The translations under genes and the position numbers were made by a program. Of a stretch of DNA of 6,051 nucleotides, positions 4,504 to 6,051 are shown one piece after another (positions within the stretch are counted from its first letter, which is position 1; every line of letters starts with the position of its first letter). The stretch comes from an uncultured Bacilli bacterium (GTDB taxonomy: Bacteria; Bacillota_I; Bacilli_A; RFN20; CAG-826), in the NCBI GenBank assembly GCA_934162685.1, contig CAKPJO010000097.1, positions 1-6,051 on the forward strand. Direction: 5' to 3'. Under the pieces are notes generated by a model. It saw only the letters and a program-made list of their open reading frames with translations. It had not been told where the DNA came from and made no database searches.

Positions 4504-5182
4504 ATTTCATTATCCCCAATGAACTAAAGCAATTTTTAAGCAATAAATGTATAGAAAATAGTTCGAAAGCAAAGAAGACAATAATTCCATAATTGAAAAA
4601 CTCGCTTTTAGACATCATCATAAATACGTTTGTTAGTCCAAATCTACAAAAGATAATAATTGCGGTGGAAAAAGCCCACAAGATACTACATTCATAAATT
4701 TTTCTAATGTTAGTTGCGTGCAATACTGATATTATTTCAATATTACGTCTAAGTTCATCACGTAATAATTCAGTCATTTTCAAAAAATTACCACCATTAT
4801 TTATATATAAATCTAATATATTTAAGAAAATTTGATAATTTGAACAATTAAAATATTCTTCTAACGATTTTAAATTTTCATAAGTATCAATTGATATTAA
4901 CTTACTTAATTCTTTGGATAGTGATTTACTTGTTTGAATTGATGTATCCTGATATGCTTTATCTAGCGAATTAGATATACTTAAACTTATAGAAAATGTA
5001 TTAATAAAGTTATTACATTCTTTTCTTCGCTTTATAAAATCAAAGTATGTTTTGAAATTTTTATAAGTAAATAGGCCATAAATAAATGAAACAAGAAAAA
5101 ATATTGTTGCAACTATGTAATTATTTAAAGTGAAATATACTAGTACAAAAACAAGTGCACTAATTAATAAGCAAACAATCAT
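4478..5182 (-). CDS. tadB: Tad platform protein, TadB-type (T2SSF family)
   Basis: The 234-residue protein has two N-terminal spans (about 3-19 and 23-40), a long cytoplasmic helical part with T2SSF features (about 50-160; NNGGNFLKMTELLRDELRR is the conserved 'G..l...l......lr' segment), and two C-terminal spans (about 166-183 and 197-215). It is expected to pair with TadC as the platform of the Tad pilus. The ribosome site AAAGGAGAT lies within the end of tadA, and the genes overlap by 23 bases, pointing to coupled translation. It is shorter than many TadB proteins, which often carry an extra N-terminal region. Confidence 0.78.
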   Translation of the reverse strand: MIVCLLISALVFVLVYFTLNNYIVATIFFLVSFIYGLFTYKNFKTYFDFIKRRKECNNFINTFSISLSISNSLDKAYQDTSIQTSKSLSKELSKLISIDTYENLKSLEEYFNCSNYQIFLNILDLYINNGGNFLKMTELLRDELRRNIEIISVLHATNIRKIYECSILWAFSTAIIIFCRFGLTNVFMMMSKSEFFNYGIIVFFAFELFSIHLLLKNCFSSLGIMKYEKIKKQN

Positions 5183-6051
5183 TTTTGTTATCTCCTTTAT
5201 TACTATAGATTATTTTTAAAGTACAATTCTCATTAAAAATACCAATTTGATCTATATAACGAACTATAGCATTGTTTTGATATTTAATAGCAACATGTAT
5301 GCCTATATCAAAAGCGTTATATATATCATTCAACAAAATATCCGAATTCATAATATTACTAGTATTTTGCATAATCATTTGTAATATTCTAGATGGTGCT
5401 GTTTCTAAATTTTTAGCATGAATAGTGGTGACAAGAGGATGACCTGTTAAAATAGAACGTATTATTGATAACATTTCTTTTCCACGTGATTCGGTTATAA
5501 CTGTCCAATCGGGATTGAATCGTAATGAGTTACTGATTAAATCATCTAATGTGCAATATGAAGAATGTGAATCGTATTGCCAGTATGTAATATCAGCATT
5601 TTCGTTATCAATGCCTACTAATTCTAATACGTTATCAATTATAATTATTCGTGAATTTTTCTTGCAAAATGTTAGTAAATACTTTTGCAATTCTGTTTTT
5701 CCTGATCCGGTTTCTCCGCATATAATTATTGATTTCTTTTCTTGCACTGATTTTTTTAAAAACTCCAATATATTAGTTGGTGCTGTTTCTTTAATCGAAT
5801 TAACATTTATGTTTTTTGAACCTTTTCTTAATGCAAATGTACTACATTTTTCGTACGTTTTTCTACATATTGAATTATGGACGGCATTGAAACGATATTC
5901 GTTAATTGATACATCTAAAATTGGTGTTGTTAATGAAAACATTTGTTCTGTTAAATTTGCTATTTGCCTAATAAAATTATTAGCGGTATCAATTGATATT
6001 TTTATATTTGATTTATGTTTACCTTTATTGTCTTGATAGTAAATGTCTTTT
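5160..6051 (-). CDS. tadA: CpaF/TadA-type pilus assembly ATPase (5' end beyond window)
   Basis: The frame stays open to the right edge, giving 296 visible residues; the ATG at 5942 has no ribosome site and is internal, because family sequence continues upstream of it. Seen in order: TTPILDVSINEYRFNAV (the family's 'PivDarLpdGsRvnav'), Walker A GETGSGKT (about 5694-5717), the Asp-box region IIIIDNVLEL, a Walker B region NPDWTVITESRG (usually 'RPDriivGEvRG'; the Glu is kept), and the His box TGHPLVTTIHAKN. Secretion ATPases of this class form hexamers at the membrane and drive pilin export with TadB and TadC. Gly before the Walker B Glu is replaced by Thr. It is the first visible gene of the operon; further tad genes probably lie beyond the edge. 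Confidence 0.9.
   Translation of the reverse strand, partial: KDIYYQDNKGKHKSNIKISIDTANNFIRQIANLTEQMFSLTTPILDVSINEYRFNAVHNSICRKTYEKCSTFALRKGSKNINVNSIKETAPTNILEFLKKSVQEKKSIIICGETGSGKTELQKYLLTFCKKNSRIIIIDNVLELVGIDNENADITYWQYDSHSSYCTLDDLISNSLRFNPDWTVITESRGKEMLSIIRSILTGHPLVTTIHAKNLETAPSRILQMIMQNTSNIMNSDILLNDIYNAFDIGIHVAIKYQNNAIVRYIDQIGIFNENCTLKIIYSNKGDNKNDCLLIN

Noticed and set aside
5160..5942. TadA start at the ATG at 5942
   Set aside because: No ribosome site precedes it, and the frame continues upstream with TadA-like sequence to the window edge, so the gene is longer.
5515..6036. 173-residue plus-strand ORF opposite tadA
   Set aside because: It is antisense to conserved ATPase motifs and has no recognisable domain.
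1..6051. CRISPR array, riboswitch or prophage
   Set aside because: No regularly spaced repeats, no recognised riboswitch core and no phage structural genes were seen.

Overview
The window is an AT-rich stretch of a Gram-positive-type (Bacillota or Mollicutes-related) bacterial chromosome. Evidence for this is the strong AAGGAG-type ribosome sites, TTGxxx/TATAAT promoters, T-rich intrinsic terminators, a CarD-type regulator, CCA-encoding tRNAs and a Tad pilus operon; no secretin gene is seen in this part of it. Tryptophan codons checked are TGG and no stop among the nine protein genes is TGA, so nothing requires a recoded genetic code. Species cannot be named from the sequence; a gut-associated low-GC Bacilli-like lineage is only a guess.

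Layout. Almost everything is read on the minus strand. At the left edge is the first few codons of an unknown gene with its own promoter, behind the terminator of a CarD-family regulator (114-605). A 304-base AT-rich spacer follows. A two-gene operon comes next: a nicotinamidase-like cysteine hydrolase (1396-1989), then a LURP-one-related (DUF567/YxjI-type) protein (910-1392), separated by three bases. The roughly 790-base stretch from 1990 to 2779 has no full-size gene but is not empty. It holds a candidate type I toxin-antitoxin locus (small membrane peptide on +, structured antisense RNA on -, shared 12-bp inverted-repeat terminator), then the broken C-terminal part of an IS66-family transposase on + with a recognisable IS right end. 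After this come tRNA-Glu(UUC) and tRNA-Asn(GUU) on the minus strand with promoter and terminator, and an acyl carrier protein gene with its own promoter.

From 3332 to the right edge is one compact operon for a Tad/type IVc-like pilus: CpaF/TadA ATPase (5' end beyond the window), TadB and TadC inner-membrane platform proteins, a TadE-like pseudopilin, and a 53-residue pilin-like peptide just before a strong terminator. The first four genes overlap by 23, 26 and 11 bases with a ribosome site inside each upstream gene, which points to coupled translation of the export ATPase, platform and pilin parts. The ATPase would power pilus assembly, TadB/TadC would form the platform, and the two small single-span proteins would be the polymerised or priming subunits.

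The most interesting items are the candidate toxin/antisense RNA locus beside the IS66 remnant, and the very small pilin candidate that ends the Tad operon and lacks the usual Glu5.
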